DNA of 8,244 nucleotides from Gammaproteobacteria bacterium (GTDB taxonomy: Bacteria; Pseudomonadota; Gammaproteobacteria; Arenicellales; JAHEKD01): contig JAHEKD010000091.1 in assembly GCA_024638545.1 (NCBI GenBank), positions 1 to 8,244 of the forward strand, read 5' to 3'. The notes under the pieces are model-generated. The model did no database searches. It was not told the origin of the DNA and saw only the letters and a list, made by a program, of their open reading frames with translations. How positions within the stretch are numbered: the stretch's first letter is position 1; every line of letters starts with the position of its first letter. Positions 1 to 7,212 of this stretch are shown one piece after another. The position numbers and the translations under genes are program-made.

Positions 1-141
1 CTCGGGGTAATGCCAACCAAGGGACTGACATTACCGTTCATGAGCTACGGCGGCAGTTCACTGGTTGCAAACTGTTTACTTATGGGCGTGCTGTTTGCAA
101 TCGACAGAGAAGTTAGGCAAAAGCCGGGTGGTGACCAATGA
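1..141 (+). CDS. ftsW: FtsW, septal peptidoglycan glycosyltransferase (3' end only)
   Basis: Only the last 46 codons are present; the 5' part lies before the window. FtsW is the SEDS-family membrane enzyme that polymerises lipid II at the division septum together with FtsI (PBP3). The fragment reads in frame from base 1. It contains the strongly conserved stretch [16 protein letters not shown] (residues 6-21 of the fragment), characteristic of the last periplasmic loop and transmembrane helix of FtsW. A hydrophobic segment with [11 protein letters not shown] follows, then a short charged cytoplasmic tail. The SYGGSS motif is shared with RodA, but the tail and the direct link to murG favour FtsW. 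The stop codon overlaps the murG start as ATGA (138-141), the usual coupling in this cluster. Confidence 0.93.
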   Translation, partial: LGVMPTKGLTLPFMSYGGSSLVANCLLMGVLFAIDREVRQKPGGDQ

Positions 142-1208
142 AGCTGCTGATTGTCATGGCGGGAGGCACGGGAGGCCATGTCTATCCCGCATTGGCAATT
201 GCCAAAAGACTTAAGGAAAACGGCGTCGGCGTCGTCTGGCTGGGTACACGCGAGGGACTTGAGGCGAAAGTTGTACCTGAACAGGGAATCGAAATTGAGT
301 GGATAAATATTAAAGGCGTCAGGGGTACCGGCCTTGTTCGCTGGTTAACAATGCCGTTGCAGTTAAGCCGTGCTGTTATCCAGTCTCTATCAGTATTTAA
401 ACGCCGAAAACCAGATGCCCTGCTGAGTATGGGCGGATTCGTGGCAGGGCCGGGCGGTATCGCCGGCAGACTCATGCGCAAGCCATTAATACTGCATGAG
501 GCGAATGCCGTCGCAGGTCTAACTAACAAAGTGCTGGCGTTAATTGCAACCAGGGTGATGTGTGCATTCCCGGATACCAGGGGCCTGCCAAAAAATTCAC
601 TGGTCGTCGGTAACCCTGTTCGGGAGACCATCATTCGACTACACGGCGAGGAAAAAATCCGCCAATCTGACAGGTTAAATTTGTTGATCATTGGCGGCAG
701 CCAGGGTGCAGCGAGTTTTAATGAAACAGTTCCCCGGGCAGTTTTGCTGATTGATGAATCATTGCGACCTCAGATACGACATCAAACCGGGCGAGGTCGA
801 AGTGAAGCGGTTGCACAGAATTATCGTGACAACGGTGTTGCCGCAGATGTGCGTGAATACCTGGACGACATGGCTGAGCATTATGCATGGGCAGACCTGA
901 TAATTTGCCGGGCAGGTGCCATGACGATAGCAGAAATAACCACCGTGGGACTGCCGGCTCTGATTGTGCCTTATCCGTTTGCTGCCGGTGACCACCAGAT
1001 GTTTAACGCATCTTATCTGGTGAAAAATCAGGCAGCCAGACTATTGCCCCATGCGGATTTAGAACCGAAGACGCTGGCAACTGAGCTGACTGTGCTTTTA
1101 AAGGACCGGTCACAACTTGAGCGCATGGCGCAAAATTCCCGCAACCTGGCAAAAATTGATGCCACCATTAAAGCAGCTGAAATCTGCCGACAGGTGTTAT
1201 ATGCGTGA
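138..1208 (+). CDS. murG: MurG, UDP-GlcNAc:lipid I N-acetylglucosaminyltransferase
   Basis: MurG transfers GlcNAc from UDP-GlcNAc to lipid I on the cytoplasmic face of the inner membrane, making lipid II, the substrate of FtsW. The 356 residues match the family length (about 355). The N-terminal glycine-rich loop [12 protein letters not shown] (9-20) contains His14. The second loop, GGFVAGPGG, is at 99-107. The HEAN segment (120-123) keeps the His, Glu and Asn of the usual HEQN but has Ala for Gln. VGNPVR (157-162) and the C-domain loop GGSQGA (186-191) are present. The donor-binding Glu266 and the DHQMFNA segment (285-291, Gln287) are intact. The start shares ATGA with the ftsW stop and has GGTGG at 127-131, 6 nt upstream. 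The 3' end overlaps murC by 8 nt. No frame damage is visible. Confidence 0.97.
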   Translation: MKLLIVMAGGTGGHVYPALAIAKRLKENGVGVVWLGTREGLEAKVVPEQGIEIEWINIKGVRGTGLVRWLTMPLQLSRAVIQSLSVFKRRKPDALLSMGGFVAGPGGIAGRLMRKPLILHEANAVAGLTNKVLALIATRVMCAFPDTRGLPKNSLVVGNPVRETIIRLHGEEKIRQSDRLNLLIIGGSQGAASFNETVPRAVLLIDESLRPQIRHQTGRGRSEAVAQNYRDNGVAADVREYLDDMAEHYAWADLIICRAGAMTIAEITTVGLPALIVPYPFAAGDHQMFNASYLVKNQAARLLPHADLEPKTLATELTVLLKDRSQLERMAQNSRNLAKIDATIKAAEICRQVLYA

Positions 1209-2607
1209 TCATGTAAAGCATATTCATTTCGTAGGAATTGGCGGTAGCGGCATGAGCGGCATTGCCGAAGTTCTGTTAAATCAGAACTACCAGGTAAGCG
1301 GATCTGATCTGGCGCCAGGGCCTGTGATTGACAGGCTCATTGCCTCAGGCGCAGCGGTTAACATTGGTCATGATCCAAACAACATCGATGGCTGTGATGT
1401 GGTTGTGGTATCGAGTGCAGTCAGTGATTCCAATCCGGAAATCATTGCCGCCAGGGAGATGCATATTCCAATTGTGCCCAGGGCTGAAATGCTTGGAGAG
1501 CTGATGCGTTTCAGTGAAGAAGGCATTGCGATTGCGGGCACACACGGAAAAACCACTACAACCAGTTTAATTGCGCAGGTATTAGCCTACGGCAATCTGG
1601 ATCCAACCTTTATTGTCGGTGGTCAGGTTAACAGCGTAAACAGCAACTCACGGCTTGGAAGAGGAAAATATCTGGTCGCCGAAGCGGATGAGAGCGATGC
1701 CTCATTTTTACACTTGCAGCCAAGAATCGCTGTCGTTACCAATATAGATGCGGATCATATGGAAACCTACCAGGGTGACTTTGCAAATTTAAAAAAGACC
1801 TTTATAGAATTTTTACATAATTTGCCATTTTATGGATTGGCTGTATTGTGTATTGATGATCCGGTGATAGCGGAAATTCGTGACCAAATCCAGAAACCCG
1901 TAATAACTTATGGAGAAAGCGAGGATGCGGATTACCGGGTTAGTGAAATCAGTCAAAATGGCTTAACTACATCATTTGCCGTCAGTCTGCCAGGCTCGAA
2001 GCGCTATCAGATGAGCCTGGCCATGCCGGGTAAACACAACGTTCTGAACGCGCTCGCCGCCATCGTCGTTGCAGACCAACTTGGAGTTGCCATGAACCGA
2101 ATTTGTACGGCGCTGGACGAATTCCAGGGGATAGGTCGGCGCTTTCAAAACAGAGGCCAGATTCAAGCTGCAAACGGCACATTTACACTGATTGACGATT
2201 ACGCTCATCATCCGCGGGAACTGCAGGCCACTCTTGCAGCCGCGCGTGATGCCTGGAAGCAAAGGCGAATTGTTGTGATCTTTCAGCCACATCGGTATTC
2301 TCGAACCCGTGATTTACTCGATGACTTTTGCGTCGCGCTTGAATCTCAGCAGCCGTTGATCATCACCGAAGTTTATGCGGCCGGTGAAACACCGATCAGC
2401 GGCGCCGATGGACGGGCATTGTGCCGGTCCATCCGGGCGAGGGGAATAACAGATCCACTTTTTGTGGAAGAACTTGCCCAGTTACCGGAAATGATAGACA
2501 GGGTTGTAATTGATCATGACGTGGTATTGATGCTTGGTGCCGGTAATATCAGCCGACTGGCAGCAGAATTTCAGGCTGCTGGGTCCACGCAGGGGGTACA
2601 GTTATGA
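1201..2607 (+). CDS. murC: MurC, UDP-N-acetylmuramate--L-alanine ligase
   Basis: MurC is the cytoplasmic ATP-dependent ligase that adds L-Ala to UDP-MurNAc, the first amino acid of the peptidoglycan stem. I place the start at 1201 (468 aa), 6 nt after CAGG at 1191-1194. The frame stays open back to an ATG at 1117, but those 28 extra codons lie wholly inside murG and have no family-like sequence. Motifs in order are the N-terminal Rossmann-type VGIGGSGMSGIAEVL (11-25), the ATP loop GTHGKTTTT (113-121), EADESDAS (161-168), NIDADHM (181-187), GRRF (312-315) and DDYAHHP (332-338), then FQPHRYSRTR (361-370). All three Mur-ligase domains are present and the length is normal. The stop overlaps the ftsQ start as ATGA. 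The usual next genes, murB and/or ddlB, are missing. Confidence 0.97.
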   Translation: MRDHVKHIHFVGIGGSGMSGIAEVLLNQNYQVSGSDLAPGPVIDRLIASGAAVNIGHDPNNIDGCDVVVVSSAVSDSNPEIIAAREMHIPIVPRAEMLGELMRFSEEGIAIAGTHGKTTTTSLIAQVLAYGNLDPTFIVGGQVNSVNSNSRLGRGKYLVAEADESDASFLHLQPRIAVVTNIDADHMETYQGDFANLKKTFIEFLHNLPFYGLAVLCIDDPVIAEIRDQIQKPVITYGESEDADYRVSEISQNGLTTSFAVSLPGSKRYQMSLAMPGKHNVLNALAAIVVADQLGVAMNRICTALDEFQGIGRRFQNRGQIQAANGTFTLIDDYAHHPRELQATLAAARDAWKQRRIVVIFQPHRYSRTRDLLDDFCVALESQQPLIITEVYAAGETPISGADGRALCRSIRARGITDPLFVEELAQLPEMIDRVVIDHDVVLMLGAGNISRLAAEFQAAGSTQGVQL

Positions 2608-3620
2608 GCCTGAAACGGTCCCGCCAGAATAACCGCGTTGAACCTGTTTTAGGTCGTCCGGATTCGCTGGCGCCCGAGATTGATCCAAGAATTTCGATTG
2701 CGCCGCACAAGGTGAAAACATCCAAACCCGTCTCGGACAGGATCGAAGAGGAACAGAGCAGACAGGATTTCGAAATTAAGCGCTCCGTCATTGTTCTGGC
2801 AAGCCTGTTGTTATTGATTTCCATTATCATCATCACTGTTGACCAAATATTCAGCCCGGACAGTTTTGAAATTGAAGAGCTAAGCATTATTGCAGAGCTG
2901 GAGCATCTAACTCCACAAAAAATTCGAGCAGAGGTTTTACCCTTGATTCAAAACAACTATTTTGCTGTTGATCTTAAAAAAGTGGAGCAAAAAGTAGAGG
3001 CAATTGACTGGGTTGATCAGGTATCTGTAAGGCGCCAGTGGCCGCGCTCCATACACATACGTTTGACAGAACAAAAACCGGTTGCGCACTGGGGCAAAAA
3101 CGGATACCTGAACTACAGGGCGCAGTCGTTTAACGTCAAAAACTTTATCAATCTGGAGAATTTGCCCTACCTTGATGGCCCGCAAGGCACACAGAAGCAG
3201 GTCCTCAGGCAGTATCGGGAGTGGAAAGCGGTGCTGGCCAAAGAAAATCTTGAGCTCGAATCTCTGGTATTGACGCCTCGATATGCCTATGAAGCAACAG
3301 TCAAATTATCACGAGACCAGCAAAAGCAACTCACCCAGGCGGCCCTGATGTCGTTTTTTGAGGAGAAAAATCAACCGGTGCCGCTGCTTGACTGGCAGCG
3401 AATTAAGCCGTTTTTTCTGACTCTGCAGCTTGGCAAAGATGATGTTGAACAGCGGCTGTTGCGCTTCTCCAACGCATTTCCGGATGCATTTAATGACCAG
3501 GTTCTTAAAGTGAAAACGGTTGACTTGCGATATCCAAACGGATTTGCAGTCCGTTGGCGGGACGATGAATTACCGCAGGAATTTTTAAATTTTGCCTTAA
3601 CGGTTGATCAGAAGATTTGA
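2604..3620 (+). CDS. ftsQ: FtsQ, bitopic divisome protein (enlarged)
   Basis: FtsQ is an inner-membrane protein that recruits FtsB and FtsL to the septum and so links the Z-ring to septal synthesis. This one has 338 residues, against 276 in E. coli. It has a charged cytoplasmic N-terminus of about 60 residues and one membrane helix (about 61-83, SVIVLASLLLLISIIIITV). A POTRA-like region (about 87-157) ends in the family signature VRRQWP (142-147). The periplasmic beta domain carries LTLQLGKDD (272-280) and the terminal strand VDLRYPNGFAVRW (306-318). The last corresponds to the E. coli strand that binds FtsB; Tyr310 and Trp318 occupy the positions of its conserved Tyr and Trp. About 33 extra residues lie before residue 272. 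The start overlaps the murC stop (ATGA) and has AGGGGG at 2591-2596, 7 nt upstream. Confidence 0.94.
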   Translation: MSLKRSRQNNRVEPVLGRPDSLAPEIDPRISIAPHKVKTSKPVSDRIEEEQSRQDFEIKRSVIVLASLLLLISIIIITVDQIFSPDSFEIEELSIIAELEHLTPQKIRAEVLPLIQNNYFAVDLKKVEQKVEAIDWVDQVSVRRQWPRSIHIRLTEQKPVAHWGKNGYLNYRAQSFNVKNFINLENLPYLDGPQGTQKQVLRQYREWKAVLAKENLELESLVLTPRYAYEATVKLSRDQQKQLTQAALMSFFEEKNQPVPLLDWQRIKPFFLTLQLGKDDVEQRLLRFSNAFPDAFNDQVLKVKTVDLRYPNGFAVRWRDDELPQEFLNFALTVDQKI

Positions 3621-3626
3621 AAAAGG
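3621..3626 (+). promoter_or_regulatory. Ribosome binding site of ftsA
   Basis: AAAAGG lies directly after the ftsQ stop codon, 8 nt before the ftsA ATG. It fixes that start and shows that ftsA can be initiated independently, although ribosomes leaving ftsQ could re-initiate across the 14-nt gap. Confidence 0.65.
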
Positions 3627-3634
3627 TTTGATTA

Positions 3635-4873
3635 ATGATTAAGAAAACAGAAAGTAATCTAATTGTTGGACTTGATATTGGAACTTCCAAGGTATTGGCA
3701 ATTGTTGCTGAGATATCTCCGGCAGGCGATATTGAAATTATTGGTGTTGGTCATCACCCTGCAAGAGGCATGAAAAAGGGCGTGGTCTCCAATATAGAAT
3801 CTACGGTTCAGTCGATTCAGCGAGCAATCGAAGAGGCCGAGTTAATGGCCGGCTGTCAGATATATTCTGTATTTGCAGGTATTGCAGGTGCGCATATCAA
3901 CAGCTTTAATTCGCATGGCGTTGTTGCGATACGTGATAGTGAGGTGCAGCACAATGATATTGAACGCGTCATCGAAGCCGCTCAGGCGCTGGCGATACCG
4001 AATGATCAAAAAATTCTGCATATCCTGCCTCAGGATTTCATTATTGACGGACAAGAAGGCATACGTGAACCCATTGGAATGAGTGGGGTTCGGCTGGAAG
4101 CTAAGGTGCACATTATAACCGGTGCGGTCAGCGCGGCCCAGAATGTTATTAAATGCATTCGCCGAGTCGGCCTGGAAGTCGATGACATCATTCTTGAGCC
4201 GCTGGCATCCAGCCAGGCCGTGCTCACGGATGATGAGCGTGAACTGGGTGTTTGCCTGATTGACATAGGTGGCGGCACGACGGACATGGCGGTGTTTATC
4301 GATGGTGCAATTCGTCATACTGCCGTTATCCCCATTGCCGGTGATCAAATCACCAACGACATTGCGGTCGCCCTGCGAACACCCACTCAGGCCGCGGAAG
4401 AAATAAAAAAGAAATACGGATGCACGCTGACCCGCTTGTCCGGCCCTAATGATCTGATTGAAACACCGAGTATCGGTGATCGGCCGGCTCAACAGTTGAC
4501 CCGGCAGTTGCTGGCGGAGGTGATCGAACCGCGAGTGGAAGAGTTATTCAGCCTGGCACAGGCAGAACTCAGACGCAGCGGTTTTGAGGACCTGATCAGT
4601 TCGGGCATTGTGCTCACAGGCGGGACTTCGAAAATGGAAGGCATGGTTGAACTGGCGGAGGAAGTATTCCATGCGCCGGTTCGCCTGGGTATGCCGCAGT
4701 ATATCGGGGGCTTAAGTGAAGTTGTGCGCAATCCTATTTATTCAACGGGTGTGGGATTGATTCAATTCGGTTACAACAATCGTAGTTCGGTGACCAGGGA
4801 GAAAACCAAGTCACCATCAAGTTTTAAATCAGTTTGGGAAAGGATGAAAGGTTGGTTTCAGGGAAGTTTTTAA
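3635..4873 (+). CDS. ftsA: FtsA, actin-like membrane tether of the Z-ring
   Basis: FtsA is an actin-family ATP-binding protein that anchors FtsZ filaments to the inner membrane and recruits later divisome proteins. Its 412 residues are close to E. coli FtsA (420). The phosphate-1 motif LDIGTSKV is at 13-20, phosphate-2 with DIGGGTTDMAVF at 210-221, and the adenosine motif VLTGGTSKMEGM at 326-337. The 1C domain, typical of FtsA and replacing actin subdomain 1B, falls at about 85-165 (for example AGIAGAHINSFNSHG). The C-terminus SVWERMKGWFQGSF (399-412), after a linker rich in Ser and Lys, is the expected amphipathic membrane-targeting helix. The ftsZ-binding partner is encoded 45 nt downstream. 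Nothing is truncated. Confidence 0.97.
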   Translation: MIKKTESNLIVGLDIGTSKVLAIVAEISPAGDIEIIGVGHHPARGMKKGVVSNIESTVQSIQRAIEEAELMAGCQIYSVFAGIAGAHINSFNSHGVVAIRDSEVQHNDIERVIEAAQALAIPNDQKILHILPQDFIIDGQEGIREPIGMSGVRLEAKVHIITGAVSAAQNVIKCIRRVGLEVDDIILEPLASSQAVLTDDERELGVCLIDIGGGTTDMAVFIDGAIRHTAVIPIAGDQITNDIAVALRTPTQAAEEIKKKYGCTLTRLSGPNDLIETPSIGDRPAQQLTRQLLAEVIEPRVEELFSLAQAELRRSGFEDLISSGIVLTGGTSKMEGMVELAEEVFHAPVRLGMPQYIGGLSEVVRNPIYSTGVGLIQFGYNNRSSVTREKTKSPSSFKSVWERMKGWFQGSF

Positions 4874-4907
4874 TTCACATTAATTTTATTATTATTTTAT
4901 TGCTTAA

Positions 4908-4913
4908 CGGAGG
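4908..4913 (+). promoter_or_regulatory. Strong ribosome binding site of ftsZ
   Basis: CGGAGG ends 5 nt before the ftsZ ATG and is the best Shine-Dalgarno match in the window. It follows a stretch of only A and T (4879-4901), a leader that should stay unfolded. Both features fit the much higher level of FtsZ than FtsA known in other bacteria; that link is inference. Confidence 0.75.
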
Positions 4914-4918
4914 CACTT

Positions 4919-6118
4919 ATGTTTGAAGTATTGGATACTATAGACCAACAGGCGGTCATCAAAGTCATCGGTATCGGTGGTGGCGGTGGTAATGCGCTTG
5001 AGCATATGGTTAATTCAGGATTGGATGGCGTGGAATTTATAAACGCAAATACAGACGCTCAGGTTTTATCACGCTCTTCTGCCGAGACCAAAATTCAACT
5101 TGGTGCCGGCTTGACAAAGGGCCTGGGTGCGGGATCAAATCCGGAGGTCGGCCAGCAGGCTGCGCATGAGGACAAAGAGGCGATCTCAGATGCGCTCGGA
5201 AACGCCGATATGGTGTTTATCACTGCCGGTATGGGTGGCGGTACCGGAACCGGTGCGGCACCAATCATTGCAGAGGTGGCCAAGGAGAAAGGCATCTTGA
5301 CGGTTGCAGTCGTTACGCGTCCATTTCCTTTTGAAGGGCGGAAACGTGCCATGATCGCGGATAAAGGCATTTGCGAGCTCGCCGAATCTGTAGATTCGTT
5401 GATCACAATCCCGAATGAGAAAATTCTGACCGTGCTGGGCAAGCAAGCCAAATTAACCGATGCCTTCGCCAAGGCAAATGATGTTTTGTATAACGCGGTA
5501 CAGGGCATTTCAGAATTAATCACCCAGCCCGGCTTGATCAATGTTGACTTTGCTGATGTTAAAACAGTAATGTCGGAAATGGGTATGGCGATGATGGGTT
5601 CGTCAATGTCTTCGGGCGACGACCGGGCTGTTGACGCAGCGCGTGCAGCCATTTCCAGCCCGTTCCTCGAGGATGTTGACATATCCGGTGCTAGGGGTGT
5701 CCTGGTTAACGTTACTGCCGGACTTGATCTTGAAATTGGCGAGTTTGATGCCGTTGGTCAGATTATCCAGGAGTACGCTTCAGATGACGCGACAGTTGTT
5801 GTTGGCACCGCCATTGATGCGGACATGGATGATACGCTGCGTGTGACAATTGTTGCGACGGGCATCGGCAATCGCAAGTTCGGACGGGCTGAAAACCGTT
5901 CCCGAGCACCGGTGCGGCCACAGTCACGTGAAATGGAGCGTGATAATTCAGAACCTGTATTCCTGCGAGAAGTGGAATCCGATACCGACAGAATGATGCC
6001 GGCGCGCAAGCGAGCTCGTCAACCCATGTTTTCAGGGGCGAATGCGTTGGCGGGTAAAGATACAGAGCACATGGATGAACTCGATATCCCGACTTTTCTA
6101 AGGCGCCAGGCGGATTAG
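4919..6118 (+). CDS. ftsZ: FtsZ, tubulin-like cell division GTPase
   Basis: FtsZ polymerises with GTP into the Z-ring that positions and drives septation. It has 399 residues (E. coli 383). The N-terminal nucleotide loop GIGGGGGNA is at 18-26. The tubulin signature GMGGGTGTG is at 104-112, and TRPFPFEG follows at 133-140. The T7 synergy loop has Asn208, Asp210 and Asp213, corresponding to E. coli Asn207, Asp209 and Asp212, so GTP hydrolysis should be intact. The globular core ends near residue 317. A charged linker of about 70 residues with many Arg and Glu follows, then the conserved tail LDIPTFLRRQAD (388-399), which binds FtsA and ZipA in relatives. A 144-nt spacer before lpxC has no clear intrinsic terminator. 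Confidence 0.98.
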   Translation: MFEVLDTIDQQAVIKVIGIGGGGGNALEHMVNSGLDGVEFINANTDAQVLSRSSAETKIQLGAGLTKGLGAGSNPEVGQQAAHEDKEAISDALGNADMVFITAGMGGGTGTGAAPIIAEVAKEKGILTVAVVTRPFPFEGRKRAMIADKGICELAESVDSLITIPNEKILTVLGKQAKLTDAFAKANDVLYNAVQGISELITQPGLINVDFADVKTVMSEMGMAMMGSSMSSGDDRAVDAARAAISSPFLEDVDISGARGVLVNVTAGLDLEIGEFDAVGQIIQEYASDDATVVVGTAIDADMDDTLRVTIVATGIGNRKFGRAENRSRAPVRPQSREMERDNSEPVFLREVESDTDRMMPARKRARQPMFSGANALAGKDTEHMDELDIPTFLRRQAD

Positions 6119-6233
6119 TTAGGGCATAAAATGAGTTGAATAGTGAAGGCTTGGGGAAAAAGATACACAATATTGCCAACATGGTGTAGCATTTCCGGAT
6201 GTTATCTCAATGTATGTGGTCTTTGACCAGCCT

Positions 6234-6249
6234 TCAGATTTTAATCTGA
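6234..6249. repeat. Perfect inverted repeat just upstream of lpxC
   Basis: TCAGATT-TT-AATCTGA has two perfect 7-nt arms separated by 2 nt and ends 13 nt before the lpxC ATG. As DNA it resembles a small operator. As RNA it would form a short hairpin near the ribosome entry site. No regulator can be named. Confidence 0.55.
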
Positions 6250-6262
6250 CTACGATGTTACT

Positions 6263-7177
6263 ATGATTAAACAACGAACTCTGAAAAGTGTCATACGGGC
6301 AACGGGTGTCGGTCTGCATACAGGTGATAAAGTTTATTTAACACTCAGACCGGCACCTGCGAATACAGGTATTATCTTCCGCCGGGTTGACCTGGACCCG
6401 GTTGTAGAAATATCGGCTGATCCACAGCATGTAGGCGATACGCGTTTATCGACAAGTGTGGAAATGAACGGTGTCAAGGTCTCTACGGTTGAGCATCTGA
6501 TGGCCGCATTTGCAGGGCTGGGAATCGACAATGCATACGTTGATTTGACCGCTGCCGAAGTTCCGATCATGGACGGCAGCGCGGCGCCTTTCGTGTTCTT
6601 AATGCAATCGGCGGGAATTGAGGAGCAGAACAGGGCTAAAAAGTTTCTTCGGGTCATAAAATCCGTTGAAGTGAAAAATGGTGACAAGTGGGCACGTTTC
6701 GATCCTTTCGAGGGCTTCAAAGTGACGTTCACGATTAACTTTGACCATCCTATTTTTGTGAATTCGAAACAAGATGCCAGCATTGATTTTTCATCGTCAT
6801 CATTTGTGAAAGAGGTCAGTCGGGCCCGCACCTTTGGGTTTATGCGTGACCTTGAGGAAATGCGCAAAGCCGGCCTGGCACAGGGTGGCAGTCTTGACAA
6901 TGCCATTGTTCTGAATGACTTCAATATCGTTAACGAGGAGGGTCTTCGCTATGGCGACGAATTTGTAAAACACAAAGTTCTTGACGCTATTGGCGATCTG
7001 TATTTGCTCGGGCACCCCATGATAGGTGAATTTACGGCACATAAATCAGGGCATGCCTTGAATAATCAGATTTTGCGGACGCTTGTCGCAGATGAATCAG
7101 CATGGGAACTGGTGTCTTTTGACGACACGGAAAAAGCACCAATCATGTTTACCCAGGCGCTTCAATTCGCACAATAG
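6263..7177 (+). CDS. lpxC: LpxC, UDP-3-O-acyl-N-acetylglucosamine deacetylase
   Basis: LpxC is the zinc-dependent cytoplasmic deacetylase that carries out the committed step of lipid A synthesis. It has 304 residues (E. coli 305). Motifs include TGVGLHTG (14-21), [17 protein letters not shown] (74-90, catalytic-base candidate Glu77 and zinc ligand His78), IMDGSAAPF (102-110), [16 protein letters not shown] (236-251, zinc ligands His237 and Asp241) and SGHALNNQ (262-269, His264). Each is one residue lower than in E. coli. The tail ends FTQALQFAQ and lacks the LA...AVLA degron of E. coli LpxC. The start has no clear ribosome binding site, only weak GATG-like bases and a three-codon reading frame that overlaps it. 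No convincing promoter was found in 6119-6262. The gene converges with dciA across 35 nt. Confidence 0.97.
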   Translation: MIKQRTLKSVIRATGVGLHTGDKVYLTLRPAPANTGIIFRRVDLDPVVEISADPQHVGDTRLSTSVEMNGVKVSTVEHLMAAFAGLGIDNAYVDLTAAEVPIMDGSAAPFVFLMQSAGIEEQNRAKKFLRVIKSVEVKNGDKWARFDPFEGFKVTFTINFDHPIFVNSKQDASIDFSSSSFVKEVSRARTFGFMRDLEEMRKAGLAQGGSLDNAIVLNDFNIVNEEGLRYGDEFVKHKVLDAIGDLYLLGHPMIGEFTAHKSGHALNNQILRTLVADESAWELVSFDDTEKAPIMFTQALQFAQ

Positions 7178-7212
7178 CCGCTCGTAAACAGTGCCACCGT
7201 GTAGAGCTGAAT

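Noticed and set aside
1117..1200. An upstream ATG in the murC frame that would lengthen MurC by 28 residues
   Set aside because: The added residues lie entirely within murG and show no MurC-like sequence. The ATG at 1201 has a spaced CAGG and gives the normal length.
3842..4492. A 216-residue open frame antisense to ftsA
   Set aside because: It lies opposite conserved FtsA motifs, its protein sequence resembles no family I know, and it has the look of a shadow frame.
5095..5682. A 195-residue open frame antisense to ftsZ
   Set aside because: Ser- and Ala-rich composition typical of the reverse of a conserved gene, with no recognisable motif.
6119..6180. A rho-independent terminator after ftsZ
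   Set aside because: I found no GC-rich hairpin followed by a T run. Read-through into lpxC remains possible.
6223..6256. A possible lpxC promoter with TTGACC (6223-6228)
   Set aside because: The nearest -10-like sequence, TACGAT (6251-6256), is 22 nt away and ends only 6 nt before the start codon.
6334..6924. A 196-residue open frame antisense to lpxC
   Set aside because: It is fully explained as the reverse of lpxC and has no motif or context of its own.
7178..7212. A shared terminator between convergent lpxC and dciA
   Set aside because: The 35-nt gap contains no clear hairpin with a T run on either strand.
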